From NCBI GenBank assembly GCA_022495995.1, contig JAFEMH010000078.1:930001-994000 (forward strand): a stretch of 64,000 bases of DNA. Reading direction: 5' to 3'. Position numbers and translations under genes: made by a program. How positions within the stretch are numbered: the first letter of the stretch is position 1; each line of letters starts with the position of its first letter. Shown piece after piece: positions 10,001 through 19,051 of this stretch. Under the pieces are notes generated by a model. The model saw only the letters and a list, made by a program, of their open reading frames with translations, was not told the DNA's origin and made no database searches. The stretch is from Adenophora triphylla var. japonica (taxonomy: Eukaryota; Streptophyta; Magnoliopsida; Asterales; Campanulaceae).

Positions 10001-12597
10001 TTCACCCTAGCTGCTCATGTTCGAGAGATCTTCAGGCTCAAAGGTTGTACACACCACGATCGAACTCTTCGAATGGTGGTTTGGAAAGCTCCTCATGCTC
10101 ATGAATTTAAACTCAATACGGATGGGGACTGTCAAAGTAATTCAGGCCTGGCAGCTAGCTGATGGTGGCATTTTTTGAGGCTCGAAAGAGGAGATCCTTA
10201 ATGCGTTTGCTAATGCTTATGGGGTAATCGCGAATATGTGGGCTGAAGTAATGGCAGCCCTTGATGGATTAACTCTTGCTCATGAATTTGGCCTGCCTTG
10301 CGTGTGGCTAGAAGTAAATTCCGAAGTTATGGTTCGCATCATCAATGGAGATCATCATGTTCCTTGGGTTGTTGGATATTTAATTCAGAAATTCAAATAT
10401 TACATGCACATTATCTCTGTTCGAGTGATACATTTGGAGGGTAATGGAGTAGCCGAGGGGTTAGCTAATGCAACTGCAAACACGGGTTCTAATATGGTTT
10501 TTTACACTAACTCGGAGCTTCCCAAAGCTTGCAGGGGGGGTCCTTAAGGGTTTGATCAAGTTGAGATTCCTAATGTGCATCTCTAAGTTAATGGGGTTGA
10601 TGGTTTCGGCAAGGTTTTATGGATGGATGGAGTGGCTCGATTTGTCACGGGCACTCGTCTATGGACATGCGTCTTATGGCAGGCTTCTTTTTGCAATGAT
10701 ACATGGCCGGGTGTTTCTCAAGACGTGGGCGTGCAACACTACAGGTTTTATATATGGGCCGTAGTAATAGGTTCCTTTCCCACTTTGTATTGGGCCGTAC
10801 CAATGGGTATTGGACTCACCCCCATTTGTTTTAATTTTTATGATGTATTTCCTTTTTCTGGTGGTTGGGGTTGTCATTTTCCCCACCATATTTGTAATTT
10901 CTTTTAATATTAAAATAAATAAATTAGGGAGTACTGTCTTCTCTCGCAAAAAAAAAGGTGACCAATTAAAAGTGGACCTATTTTCACCTATAAACCAAAT
11001 GAAGAAAGGCAGAGTGGACACTGGCCTCAGAGGCTGGAAGAAGTCAATTGGGAAAACAGAAAACTCTAGAAATACAAAAATATTATATGAAGAAAAACTG
11101 AAGATGAACTCCCATACCGACTATGATATAACTTTTCGATTAGTAACTATATGTACCTCTAATTGTCGGAGTGTATCGATGAGAAGCCAGTGCTTCTGCT
11201 TAAGAACCATAAGCTGGTCTTGAAGAGCTGCAAACTCACTCCTCATTATATGTTCACTGTCAAGGATGGCTGCCTCGCTAACACCCTCTTCCAACAATCG
11301 ATGTCTCAATTTTTCTGTAGACACAACAACTTCATCCAAAGGAGCCATTAGTTCACAATTAGACAGTCTAGGAAACATGCCCTTCACAGCCTGAAGAGCT
11401 TCCATCCATGCCATTCGATCTTCTCGCGTTTCTGCCCACAAATGCAGCCTCTTAGTCCCCGTAAAAATAGAAAATCTCTTGTCGTCTGATCTGCTTTCAC
11501 GGATTGATGAAACCTGCAAAATACCATTCATATTTTAGAAGAAAAACATACAATGTTCTTAAAAACATGCAATCTCTTCTGGAAAAGAAGACTTCATGAA
11601 CTGTAGGACAGATAACAAATGCTGAATGATATAAGTGAACCGATATGAAAATATAGCTAGTCGATGCATAAAGCATAATAGCCGCAGATATTGGCATTGT
11701 TATATAGGCAACGTAACATGAGTTAAAACAAGATAGATTATGTTCAATCGGAGAAAATTTCCACCGTTAGCCCATGAAACAAGAAACAGCCAAAAACTAT
11801 TGCACATTTGCACAGAAACGCAAAAAAGAAAGGATGATATATTAGTATGTATTGCTAAAAAATGGTTTAATTTAAATTTAGTCAAGAACAAATACAACTT
11901 TGCAGTTAATTCAATTCAAATTGAGGAAAAAAATCCTTTTTTTTTTCATTTTCCTTCAATAAACATAAAGCCCAAGCAAATCAGACAAATACAACATAAA
12001 CAGTACTCCCTCCGTCCCATGTAAGCCCAAACAAATCAAATTGAGCAAATTTGAAATTTTTTGGCATTCATTATGGGACGGAGGAGTAAGAAAAAAAAAA
12101 AAAACTTCGCAATCAAAAAAATAAAACACCACAAGCAGGGGAGAATTGTTGTAGACCTTGAGGTGAACTTCACCAAGGGGCTTCCGGCGATGCTGATTAT
12201 GATTAACAGAGCTCTTATGACGCGTCAACCGGCGAAAAGAATCTTCACCAATCACTCTGGTCCCTTTCTCAGTCTGCTGACTAACCACAATCTTATGGGG
12301 ACCATGTATCTTATAATAAGAAACTACTCCATCCTGCAACACAAACCACCTTGGCCTCCACCCTTTCCCATAATTAACCCACTTGTACAGTACTCCCGAT
12401 ATTCCATTCCCTACAATTTCGTTAATCTTAACCTCCCGATGATCCCTTACCGTTAACTGCGTTGCCTCCCTCATCGCCGGTGGCCCCTCAATAACAACAT
12501 TATTATGTCTATGATTTCCACCGGAGATTTGATTATGAGCGTGATTGGTGGCAGCGTCGGATCCAAGCCCGGCGACCGAGGAAGGGGACGGAGGCAT
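940..12597 (-). CDS. Oxysterol-binding protein-related protein (ORP1/ORP2-type), 5' part of gene
   Basis: This gene encodes the N-terminal part of a plant OSBP-related protein, a cytosolic lipid-transfer protein that docks on membranes through a PH domain. Coding exons are 12157..12597, 11157..11513 and 940..1039, all with GT-AG junctions and compatible phases (0, 0, 1). The joined protein has about 299 residues here. A variable N-terminus is followed by a PH domain from about residue 50 to 195 ([18 protein letters not shown], then [18 protein letters not shown]) and by the helical linker [13 protein letters not shown]. The C-terminal lipid-binding (ORD) domain must lie beyond the left edge. 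Intron 2 is 10,117 bp and filled with transposon sequence. The ATG at 12597 is the only in-frame start, but a likely older start at 12665 lies in another frame (see findings). Family assignment is confident; the exact paralogue is not. Confidence 0.9.
2302..2440 (+). pseudogene. Captured 5' end of a NEK-family protein kinase gene
   Basis: The reading frame starts [20 protein letters not shown] and continues [19 protein letters not shown]. This matches the first residues of plant NIMA-related kinases (NEK5-like), including the glycine-rich ATP loop, in which GxGxFG is altered to GRGAFC. The rest of the kinase domain is missing. The fragment ends next to CATCAAGTGAGTG, which resembles an exon-intron border. 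Roughly 240 bp upstream of the ATG looks like captured 5' UTR or first-intron sequence. It is a passenger of the Pack-MULE, not a functional kinase. Confidence 0.8.
2444..3539. mobile_element. Harbinger/Tourist-like element nested in the Pack-MULE
   Basis: Ends read GGCCCCGTTTGGTTC on the left and GGGGCCGTTTGGTTC on the right (other strand), with a 3-bp TSD TGA (2441..2443 and 3540..3542). GTTTGGTT-containing ends and a 3-bp TSD are typical of PIF/Harbinger-derived elements. Subterminal sequence is rich in GGAATGGAAT words in inverted orientation. The centre is a C-rich and A-rich minisatellite. It inserted after the kinase fragment had been captured, because it splits the captured sequence. 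Confidence 0.75.
2690..3310. repeat. C-rich/A-rich minisatellite
   Basis: About seven degenerate units of 60-90 bp. Each contains CTACCCCC-type runs, then CCACGAAAAAA, then TTTTTACTCAATTCAACCACC. The repeat produces two long proline-rich open frames on the plus strand that I regard as non-coding. Confidence 0.85.
3921..4400. other. Intron sequence, nothing recognised
   Basis: Ordinary AT-rich sequence between the Pack-MULE and the next open frame. No conserved frame, terminal repeat or promoter-like signal was seen. Confidence 0.4.
4404..4664 (-). other. Unrecognised open frame in ORP intron 2
   Basis: An 86-codon minus-strand frame with protein-like composition ([20 protein letters not shown], then [19 protein letters not shown]). 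I could not place it in a family. It may be an exon-like fragment of a captured or decayed gene. The frame just upstream (about 4790..5040) contains [11 protein letters not shown], loosely like the C-terminal zinc-binding region of plant LINE proteins, so LINE debris is an alternative. Confidence 0.3.
4969..5008. repeat. CCTAWG-type hexamer microsatellite
   Basis: Runs of CCTATG/CCTAAG/CCTGTG hexamers. On the minus strand this would encode a GLGLG-like stretch, as does the GGTCTT hexamer run in the LINE at 54315..54350. Confidence 0.7.
5839..6335 (-). pseudogene. Possible LINE endonuclease remnant
   Basis: Minus-strand frames with stops read [19 protein letters not shown] followed by KFFFSYEG. 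This resembles the plant L1 endonuclease region of the type PLxNAxFTWS...RxDRFLFSxEW. The match is by eye and partial, and no catalytic histidine motif was found. Confidence 0.35.
6336..7239. other. Intron sequence, probably old repeat debris
   Basis: Low-scoring open frames on both strands and no clear element ends. It may include the 5' part of the LINE that becomes recognisable from about 7240, but I could not confirm this. Confidence 0.35.
7470..8900 (+). pseudogene. LINE reverse transcriptase domain, interrupted
   Basis: RT motifs are recognisable in several frames: [21 protein letters not shown], then beyond the inserted [29 protein letters not shown] and [10 protein letters not shown]. 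The usual catalytic YADD box is degraded to (stop)ADD. Several stops and frameshifts exclude function. Confidence 0.75.
7902..8313. mobile_element. Harbinger-like MITE in LINE reverse transcriptase
   Basis: Terminal repeats GGGTGTGCTCCCGAGTTTTA and its complement (TAAAACTCGGGGGCACACCC), flanked by TAA on both sides (7899..7901 and 8314..8316). The interior is built of GGAAAGGAA-type words in inverted orientation, so it can fold into a long hairpin. It interrupts the RT domain and is younger than the LINE. Confidence 0.85.
10236..10547 (+). pseudogene. LINE RNase H-like domain
   Basis: A 103-codon frame with [36 protein letters not shown] and [13 protein letters not shown]. This matches the second half of the plant LINE RNase H (RVT_3) domain: the xAExxAxxxGL helix and the late HxxREgNxxAD region, here degraded to HLEGNGVAE. 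It belongs to the LINE. Confidence 0.75.
11157..11513 (-). CDS. ORP coding exon 2
   Basis: This exon has 119 codons between a TTTGCAG acceptor and a GAG|GTACAT donor. It opens [14 protein letters not shown], completes the PH domain with its C-terminal helix ([17 protein letters not shown]) and ends RQLE. Confidence 0.92.
11514..12005. other. Rest of ORP intron 1
   Basis: AT-rich intron between exon 1 and exon 2 with no further element recognised apart from the Stowaway at 12006..12086. Confidence 0.6.
12006..12086. mobile_element. Short Stowaway MITE in ORP intron 1
   Basis: CTCCCTCCGTCCC at the left end and GGGACGGAGGAG at the right, flanked by TA dinucleotides. It is only 81 bp long, about 70 bp beyond the exon 1 donor. 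Confidence 0.8.
12157..12597 (-). CDS. ORP coding exon 1
   Basis: This exon has 147 codons from ATG at 12597 to a CAAG|GTCTAC donor. It carries the variable N-terminus and the first half of the PH domain, ending GEVHLK at phase 0. Confidence 0.9.
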
Positions 12598-12997
12598 CTA
12601 AGCGATTTGGTGGTTGTGTGATTCCGTTCGGGGAGGGTGATTGGAACACAGCAGAATGGATGCATAATCAAAAGAGGATCATCGGATGAATAAATCGAAA
12701 AGTAGTAGAAGTGGCGGTGATTCGCCGGAGAGTGTTCATTTTAATTGATTTTTTATATGGGAAGGGAACACTTAGGGGTGATAGAGATAGAGACGGAAAG
12801 GGATAATATATAGGAAGCTAGAAATCCGGTTGGGAGAGAAGAGTTTGGTTTGGCCGGGGGATGGGAAATAGAATATACGGCGATGAGATGGCAGAAGAGA
12901 AGTCAAGACGCAATGGCAAACAACAAGAAAACATTTTACCCTCACCCGACCGATGCGGAGCGGATTCAATATAGGAGTATACTCTCTCACTGTAGTC
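12598..12997 (-). promoter_or_regulatory. ORP 5' leader and proximal promoter region
   Basis: Non-coding sequence upstream of the ORP start, 400 bp to the edge of a Pack-MULE. Reading on the minus strand it is pyrimidine-rich (TTCTCTCCC, CTCTATCTCTATCACC), typical of plant 5' leaders. No secure TATA box was chosen. The out-of-frame MHPFCC start at 12665 lies here. Confidence 0.45.
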
Positions 12998-13619
12998 GGT
13001 AAATATTAAATACAGGAAACGAAAAATACAGGGAACGAAATATTTCAACACTGTCCTTGTTCGTCTCGTGTAAGTATACACAAGACACGTCTCGTGTGAA
13101 CTCACACGAGACACATCTCGTGTGAGTTCACACAAAATGAAAACACTCTTGATTAGGAGATGTAAATTCACCACCTAGTGATAAACCAATGCAATCCAAT
13201 CATTCAGTTACTTTTTAGCATGTTTGAGAAACAACAATGAGTATTTACTAATCCAAAATCCTACTCAATGTGTACCAAAGATATAAAGATAATTCTTCCA
13301 AGTAACAGCCTGATGAGCACTACGAGGCGGAGGACTATTAGGGCTAGAAATTGACTTCCATTCCTGTTTTTCCACGTCGTAGCGATAAAGACATGAGCGT
13401 TCAATTCTTTTTAGGGTTTTAGGGTTGACATTAGGTTTGATTCGACGGGGAATGACCATGACCGCCTAGGTTTGTTGGAAGTTAGGTCGCCGGCGAATGG
13501 TTTGGTGAGGGAGACTGTGTTTGCGTATAGAGAGAGAAAGCTCTTTAGGTATATAAATGGGTATTTTGGTAATTTACATGGTTCTCTGTATTTTTGGTTC
13601 CCTGTATTTAACTATATCC
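12998..13619. mobile_element. Pack-MULE carrying a Kelch-gene exon
   Basis: Inverted terminal repeats align over at least 45 bp, sharing TTAAATACAGG, AAAAATACAG and GAAC; outermost bases are GGTAAATATT and GGATATAGTT. The flanks are CTGTAGTC (12990..12997 and 13620..13627), 8 bp perfect or 9 bp with one mismatch, consistent with a Mutator-type insertion. The interior carries a fragment of a Kelch-repeat gene on the minus strand. The element sits directly upstream of the ORP leader. Confidence 0.75.
13265..13459 (-). pseudogene. Captured Kelch-repeat protein exon (KLHDC4-like)
   Basis: The frame contains YRYDVEKQEWKSISSPNSPP followed by RSAHQAVTWKNYLYIFG. This closely fits one blade of plant Kelch-domain proteins of the KLHDC4 type. 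It breaks off at TTTG|GTACAC, which looks like the original exon donor followed by intron sequence. No other Kelch blades are nearby, so this is a lone captured exon. Confidence 0.75.
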
Positions 13620-13820
13620 CTGTAGTCTGTAACCAAGGGTCCGATGGTTTGAGTGATGATGTGCAGAATGCTATGTTTAGCTTCTTTCGCGGCCTGTTGG
13701 CCCGGTCCCTTAGACTGCGGACCAGCCCGCATTTCTAGACGGAACACCCTCGGCTTAGATTGTTGTAGACTTGGCCCGTTTGGTTTTTTTTTTGGGATTA
13801 TTATCGCTAGTTCGCCCACC

Positions 13821-14641
13821 TAGGGACGCAAGTGATTCGGTTTAAACCGATGTTTTAGATCGAATTGAAACAAATCATGCAGTTTGATTTGGTTTTCAAG
13901 CATGAATGTTTCGGTTTGATATTAAATTTTGGCAAATCACCTGGTTTGATTTGGTTTGTGGTCTAACCCTCACAGACCAAACCAAACTGAACCGAACCAA
14001 ATCAAACCACGATTTGAGACCGAACCACCAAACCGAATTACGAGACCACACCAAATTAAATAAACTAATCCTAACCCCCGTTTTGTATCTAATTTAATAT
14101 TTTCGTATATTGATTAAAATTTACTGTTAGATCAATAAAAGAAAACATACATTAAATAAATTAATCCTAACTCCCGTTGTATATCTTATTTAATATTAAT
14201 TTCATCATTTGTTATCGTTTTTGCGACACATAAATAACTAAGTTCTCTCTACGATCGAAGATTGTAAAGTGTTTTTTTTCCTTTCGGACTCTTTTTTCCT
14301 CTATTCTCTCTCTTCCTTCGACTTTCCTCTTAACAATCACATCTTTCGCTCTTCATCCGAGAACGCGAAAAATTTAAACAAATATGAAAATGAGTTGTGA
14401 TTTGAATCGTGGTTTGAACTGTAGTCTAAATGATGGTTTGAATCACTGTCTGTACAGCGGTCTGAACCGCGGTTTGAACCACATAATTGAACCGCAATTT
14501 GAACCAAACCGAACCAAACCATAGAGGTTTGGTTTGGTTTGATTTGAATTTTTTCATGGTTCAGTTCAGTTTGAATATTCTCAAAGCGATGACTAATGAC
14601 TCGGTCCGTAAATTTCCCAAACCGAACCATTTACACCCCTA
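13821..14641. mobile_element. hAT-type non-autonomous element
   Basis: Left end TAGGGACGCAAGTGATTCGG and right end (other strand) TAGGGGTGTAAATGGTTCGG fit the plant hAT end pattern TAGGGRTG. A perfect 8-bp TSD CGCCCACC flanks it (13813..13820 and 14642..14649). The interior is rich in words such as AACCGAACCAAACC and GGTTTGGTTTG, giving spurious open frames. Confidence 0.88.
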
Positions 14642-14828
14642 CGCCCACCCTAATCAAAACAACTATTTAAATCAAATCTTATAAAGATTAACCATCTAAT
14701 TTATGCTAAAATTATTAATCATAAGGTCCAATACTTATTTATATACCTAAATGACATGACTACCCATCCCGAACAAAAGCCGTCGTCTCCTCCCCTCCCC
14801 TCCTACACCATACACACACTTTCACTCT

Positions 14829-15852
14829 GGGTCCGCTTTCGAGTTTTTAATGAAGAGAAAAGAAAGTGAGGGGAGGGAAAAGGAGAGAAAAGAAAGATAG
14901 GGAAGTGAATTCAAATTCCTTCTGATGTGCTTTCGAGTTAGAAAGGAAATGAAAGGAAAAACAAAATTTGCTCTCCTCATGCTTCCGAGTTTTGGAATGA
15001 AATGAGAGGAAATAAAAATAAAATGACTTCTATATCCTCAAATTGAAAATAAACAACTTTCACATAGACATAAAAACAAACACATGGTGGGCATGGGTTT
15101 AGGGAAAAGAGAAAAGTTCAGCCTTTATATTTACAACAAACATAAAATATTAATAAAAAATATTCTTAATAAAAAATAATTAACAAATTTATATTACCAC
15201 AAATATCATCAAAACAACTACAAATAATGCTTATCAATTTTGAATTATTTTTCCCCAGATTTAGATAGACAATTACTCATATTTTCAAATTTAAAATTTT
15301 GTTTGGTTACGAGATCTGGAAAAAATATAGAAAGCCCCTTATTAAATTGTAAATTAAAAAAGAAAAAAAAAATAGATCTAATTTAAAATAAGAGAGAAAG
15401 AGAGAGATAGATGGGTGGGTACCGAAGAAAACTCCATTGTTGGAACTCAATGTGCAAACGAAAGGGTGGCGAACAGGTATTTAGATGGAGTTTCTTTGTG
15501 GCTGCCGAAGATTGAAAAATTGATGGGGTTGGGAGAAAGAGACGGATAGGTTGGCAGCGAAGGTGGGGATGGGAAAGGGAAAGAGAAAGAGCTATGTTGG
15601 AGGAGAAGGTGGTCGGTCGGTGGGTGGGTGATTAAAGGTGATGGTGGGGTGGGTTGACCAGAGAAGGGTAATAATGAGATTACAAAAAATATGTGAGGGC
15701 AAAAGTGGAATAATAATAAAAATTGTCAAGTTTTCACTTTTTTTCCTTCCATTTTCTCTCAATTTTGGGAGGAAATTTTTGGGAGTAAAATCCTAAAAAT
15801 TTTCCTTCTCTTTCTTTCCACTTCCTCCCAAAAAAATCTCGAAAGCACGCTA
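14829..15852. mobile_element. Harbinger-like non-autonomous element, composite
   Basis: The ends share GCTTTCGAG near 14835 and 15840 in inverted orientation, with GGAAAGGAAA-type subterminal repeats as in the MITE at 7902..8313. Two further copies of the end motif (GTGCTTTCGAGTTAG near 14927 and ATGCTTCCGAGTTTT near 14980) suggest nested insertions of related elements. I could not find a clear TSD, so the limits are approximate. Confidence 0.55.
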
Positions 15853-15883
15853 ACGACGGAAATTTATAAAAACTAGTAAAATA

Positions 15884-15900
15884 CCCGTGCTACGCACGGG
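15884..15900 (-). other. Helitron 3' terminator hairpin
   Basis: A perfect 7-bp stem with a 3-nt loop, seven bases inside the CTAG terminus. This is the canonical 3' palindrome that marks Helitron termination. Confidence 0.9.
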
Positions 15901-16530
15901 TTTATAAGGTCCGGAGGACTTTGTAGGTATTTAGACCAATTGTATACCTTATATGACATTTAAGAATATTTGAGATAAAAAACACAGGAGTTTATGTGCG
16001 CTTCTTTCTGAAAATAAGAAGTATACGCCTTTTATTAGACGATTGTCATTTGAGAAAGTACTTCATTTTCAAAGATACCCTAGATCTGGAATACGATCGC
16101 AGCTAATTGTGGATTTGAGAGCTCAGATTTGTGGCTTCTTCCATCATTGCTCCTATCGATTGTTGATAGGCAGGGTTCATGTAATTATTCGCTGACCTAT
16201 TTTTTGGCGTGATCAAGTGCTACGGCAAGGGGAACTCAATTAATTCGGCAACTTTGCAGGTATTTTTAATTACTCTACGCGTCTGTTCGATTTGATATTG
16301 CTATTATTCTAGATGTGATTTGCTTTGAATATGAGAAGTAGTTGTGGTTACAATTTATATTGATGTTAATTTAGATAATACATAGGGGCTTCAGTTTAAC
16401 CACTGAATAGGCACGTCTCTTTGGTTTTAGCCGACAGTTAGGTTAAGCCGCCATTAATTTGATGGGTAGAATTTTACTATAAATAGTTACTTGTTATTGT
16501 TAAACAATTTATACTCAACATCCATTTACT

Positions 16531-17082
16531 ATGACTTTTCCTAATCCTATTTTCCCTCTACCTGAACATAACCTTGCCCCTAACCCTCAAATATATCTTT
16601 TAAGGGGTGATTATGTCCTCTTTGACACTGAAGATCTGCATGCCAATATTGCTAGATATGTCTTGGCTGATAGGCGATGCAATGAAGTCAAGTTTGTCCT
16701 ACGTCGTGGTGCAATGGACGTGCTTGACAGCGTTGAAATATTTTGTGCTCCACATAACTTAGGAGACATGGGTCCAGGTCATAACTGGTGGGTCGGGGCT
16801 AATGGCTGGATAAACGATCCGTACATTAATAATTTGCCCATGACTTTTATGTTTGTTTCTGAAGATGACATGGCTGGAGAGGATATAAAAATTAAGTTTA
16901 GTACTTATGTACAGTTCATGGTCCCGGATGTTACCATTGTGAGTGAAGGTTTTCATAGGTCCAACTTTCACTCATTGCTGATGACTCATTACAATGATTA
17001 TAGGATGATGGAACTTTGGGGGGTGGACAGAACATTATGTGGTTTTATTTTAAGAGGAACAAAATCTCTATGCAAGTGTTAA
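16531..17082 (+). CDS. Unrecognised 183-codon reading frame inside the Helitron
   Basis: An uninterrupted frame starting MTFPNPIFPLPEHNLAPNPQ and ending in SLCKC, antisense to the Helitron's own genes. The composition is protein-like: many aromatic and acidic residues, and a motif GPGHNWWVGANGWIND near residue 90. There is no signal peptide or membrane segment. About 450 bp upstream looks transcribable and includes a possible intron (donor-like GCAGGTATTT near 16256). I recognise no family. It could be a captured host gene exon, Helitron cargo, or a chance frame, but its length and lack of stops beside decayed neighbours argue for recent or maintained coding. Confidence 0.5.
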   Translation: MTFPNPIFPLPEHNLAPNPQIYLLRGDYVLFDTEDLHANIARYVLADRRCNEVKFVLRRGAMDVLDSVEIFCAPHNLGDMGPGHNWWVGANGWINDPYINNLPMTFMFVSEDDMAGEDIKIKFSTYVQFMVPDVTIVSEGFHRSNFHSLLMTHYNDYRMMELWGVDRTLCGFILRGTKSLCKC

Positions 17083-17300
17083 TTGATTCCAATGTGAGCG
17101 TTCTTGATGAGAGGCGTGTTATTCCACCTCTAGTGATTCCAAACACACCATGGGTAAATGGTTTTCTGTGAGAAGTGTTAATTTGCTCAGTATGGTCACT
17201 TGTTGAATATAATTTAAGTATGCAATTTGAAATTCATAATAATATTTATTTAGAGAAAATTAAAGTACAGTAGTACAATTAAACAACCTTGAATATAAAA

Positions 17301-18770
17301 CTATTGTAGTTTATTAAAGATTTCTCTGTACACAACATTCTTGGTCCACCCCTTATACTCATCGTCACTTTCTATGCACAGTATTTTCAAACCACTTGGT
17401 TTTTTAACTCTGGAGATTGCAACGTACAACTGACCATGACTGAAAACAGGTTGGGGCAAATATAACCCAATATTTTCTAATGTCTGCCCTTGACTTTTGT
17501 TAATGGTCATTGCATAGCAAACTCTAATGGGGAATTGTCTTCTTCTCAAAACAAAAGGCACTTTTCCTTCTGATGCTGTTAATGTAATCCTTGGAATCAT
17601 CACTTTATGGCCAATATGTGAGCCTGAAATTATTGTCCCTTCAATCACCCTTTTACTAAGTTGTGCAACGATAAGTTGTGTACCATTACACATACCCTGG
17701 CTTGGATTGGTATTTCGAAGTAGCATAATAGGCACTCCAACCTTAAGCTGTAGACTATGATTAGGTATACCTGGGAATTTTAAGCTATTTAAAAATTCCA
17801 CGGGATATAGCATATCAGAATTGCAGGTGCTTCACTTGATTTGTCGATAGTGTCATAGCTTAGGTATTCTCTTACTTCTCCCTCTACTAAATTCATGCAA
17901 AAAGAATTTATTTCTTCAACTACTTCGTTCCTTGGAGTCAGAATTTCTCGATTAGTCAGGTATTCAGGCTCAAATTTCTTGGCTATGAAATTTGGATATG
18001 TCGAACTGAACACACTTTCAATTGGATCATCAGTAGTAGGTAACAAAAATTCTTCCGGTATCTTGATCCATTCTGGCTCATCAGCATCTACCCTTGTTCT
18101 AGATATTTCCTGCCCATTTCCAATTTTAAGTGTCCAATTTGAGAACTCAGCCAAAGTCATTCCATTCTCATAAGTTTCTTCAGGATTACTTCGCAAACGC
18201 ATATTCTTTGAAAGAACACATAACTCACAATGATTCCACAGATATGAACTATTAAATGAGGCCGTAACTATATCACCTCGTGTTCCGCCAAGAATAACAG
18301 GAAGAATTTGGCGGAAATCCCCACCCATCAGAACTATTTTCCCCCCAAATGGTTTATCAATGTCAAACGTTGAACACCCTCGTAGGATATCTTTCATCGT
18401 TTTATCTACTACCTCAAAAGCATATTTAGAGTCCATAGGCACTTCGTCCCAAATAATAAGTGAAGCCTTTTGAATAAGTTCTGCAAGCTGGGTGTTTTGT
18501 TTTATCATGCATGTGGAGTTCTCATCTAGAGTTAGCAGAATCCTAAATCTACTATGCGCAGTTCGTCCGCCTGGGAGTAATAGAGCTGCAATGCCTGGTT
18601 TAATTTAATAATACAATCAGTAATAGGCATATATAGATAGTCATGCGAGAGTGAAATGTTAATCAGGCATAACAAACATTAATAAATAATGATGCACTGA
18701 ATAAATTACCTGAAGAAGCTACAACAATAACAATCTTGGATTCTGATCTTAACTTAAACAATATTCAGAT
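17301..18770 (-). pseudogene. PIF1-like helicase of the Helitron (RepHel C-terminal part)
   Basis: Minus-strand frames give KLRSESKIVIVVASS (about 18709..18760) and then, after an intron, GIAALLLPGGRTAHSRFRI. These continue into SLIIWDEVPM (Walker B), GGDFRQILPVI, LKVGVPIMLLRN, VCYAMTINKSQGQTL and LYVAISRVK: PIF1/Helitron helicase motifs in order. The Walker A exon and the Rep nickase domain are absent. A one-base frameshift lies between the two long frames near 17800 (IDKSSEAPA versus MLYPVEFLNS). In active Helitrons this protein nicks and unwinds the element; here it is not functional. Confidence 0.9.
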
Positions 18771-19051
18771 GAAAACAAATCTATGTAATAAGAAGAGAGG
18801 AAGTACTGAGAAGTTGTCATAAGAAGGCAGTACTTACAAATTTCTCACAGCGAATAAGCATCTCTGAAATTTCACTTATTAGTTTTTTGTTGATGTTGTA
18901 CTCTTCTCTGGAAATGAAACTACTTTGCATGGGAATTTTACCCATCCTATTGCCATGTTGCTTTGATCCTATCCTATTCATTTGTAAACAATTTTATTAC
19001 CTAAATGTCAATAACATGCATAAAACACATAAATTCAGAAAGTTGGAATAC

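Larger units (their letters stand above)
7240..10956 (+). mobile_element. Degenerate L1-type LINE with reverse transcriptase and RNase H
   Basis: A 5'-truncated, frameshifted plant LINE. From about 7440 the frames read [34 protein letters not shown] and [12 protein letters not shown] (start of RT). After a MITE insertion they continue [16 protein letters not shown] and ADDIIIF (RT palm). An RNase H-like domain with [17 protein letters not shown] follows at 10236..10547. The 3' end is TAGGGAGTACTGTCTTCTC followed by an A run near 10950. Almost the same 3' tail ends the LINE at 33204..37008. Confidence 0.85.

Noticed and set aside
13906..14684. Asn/Thr/Lys-rich frames on both strands
   Set aside because: They are translations of the AACCGAACCAAACC-type words of the hAT element at 13821..14641.
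17527..18173. Plus-strand frames of 77 and 92 codons
   Set aside because: They are antisense shadows of the helicase gene.
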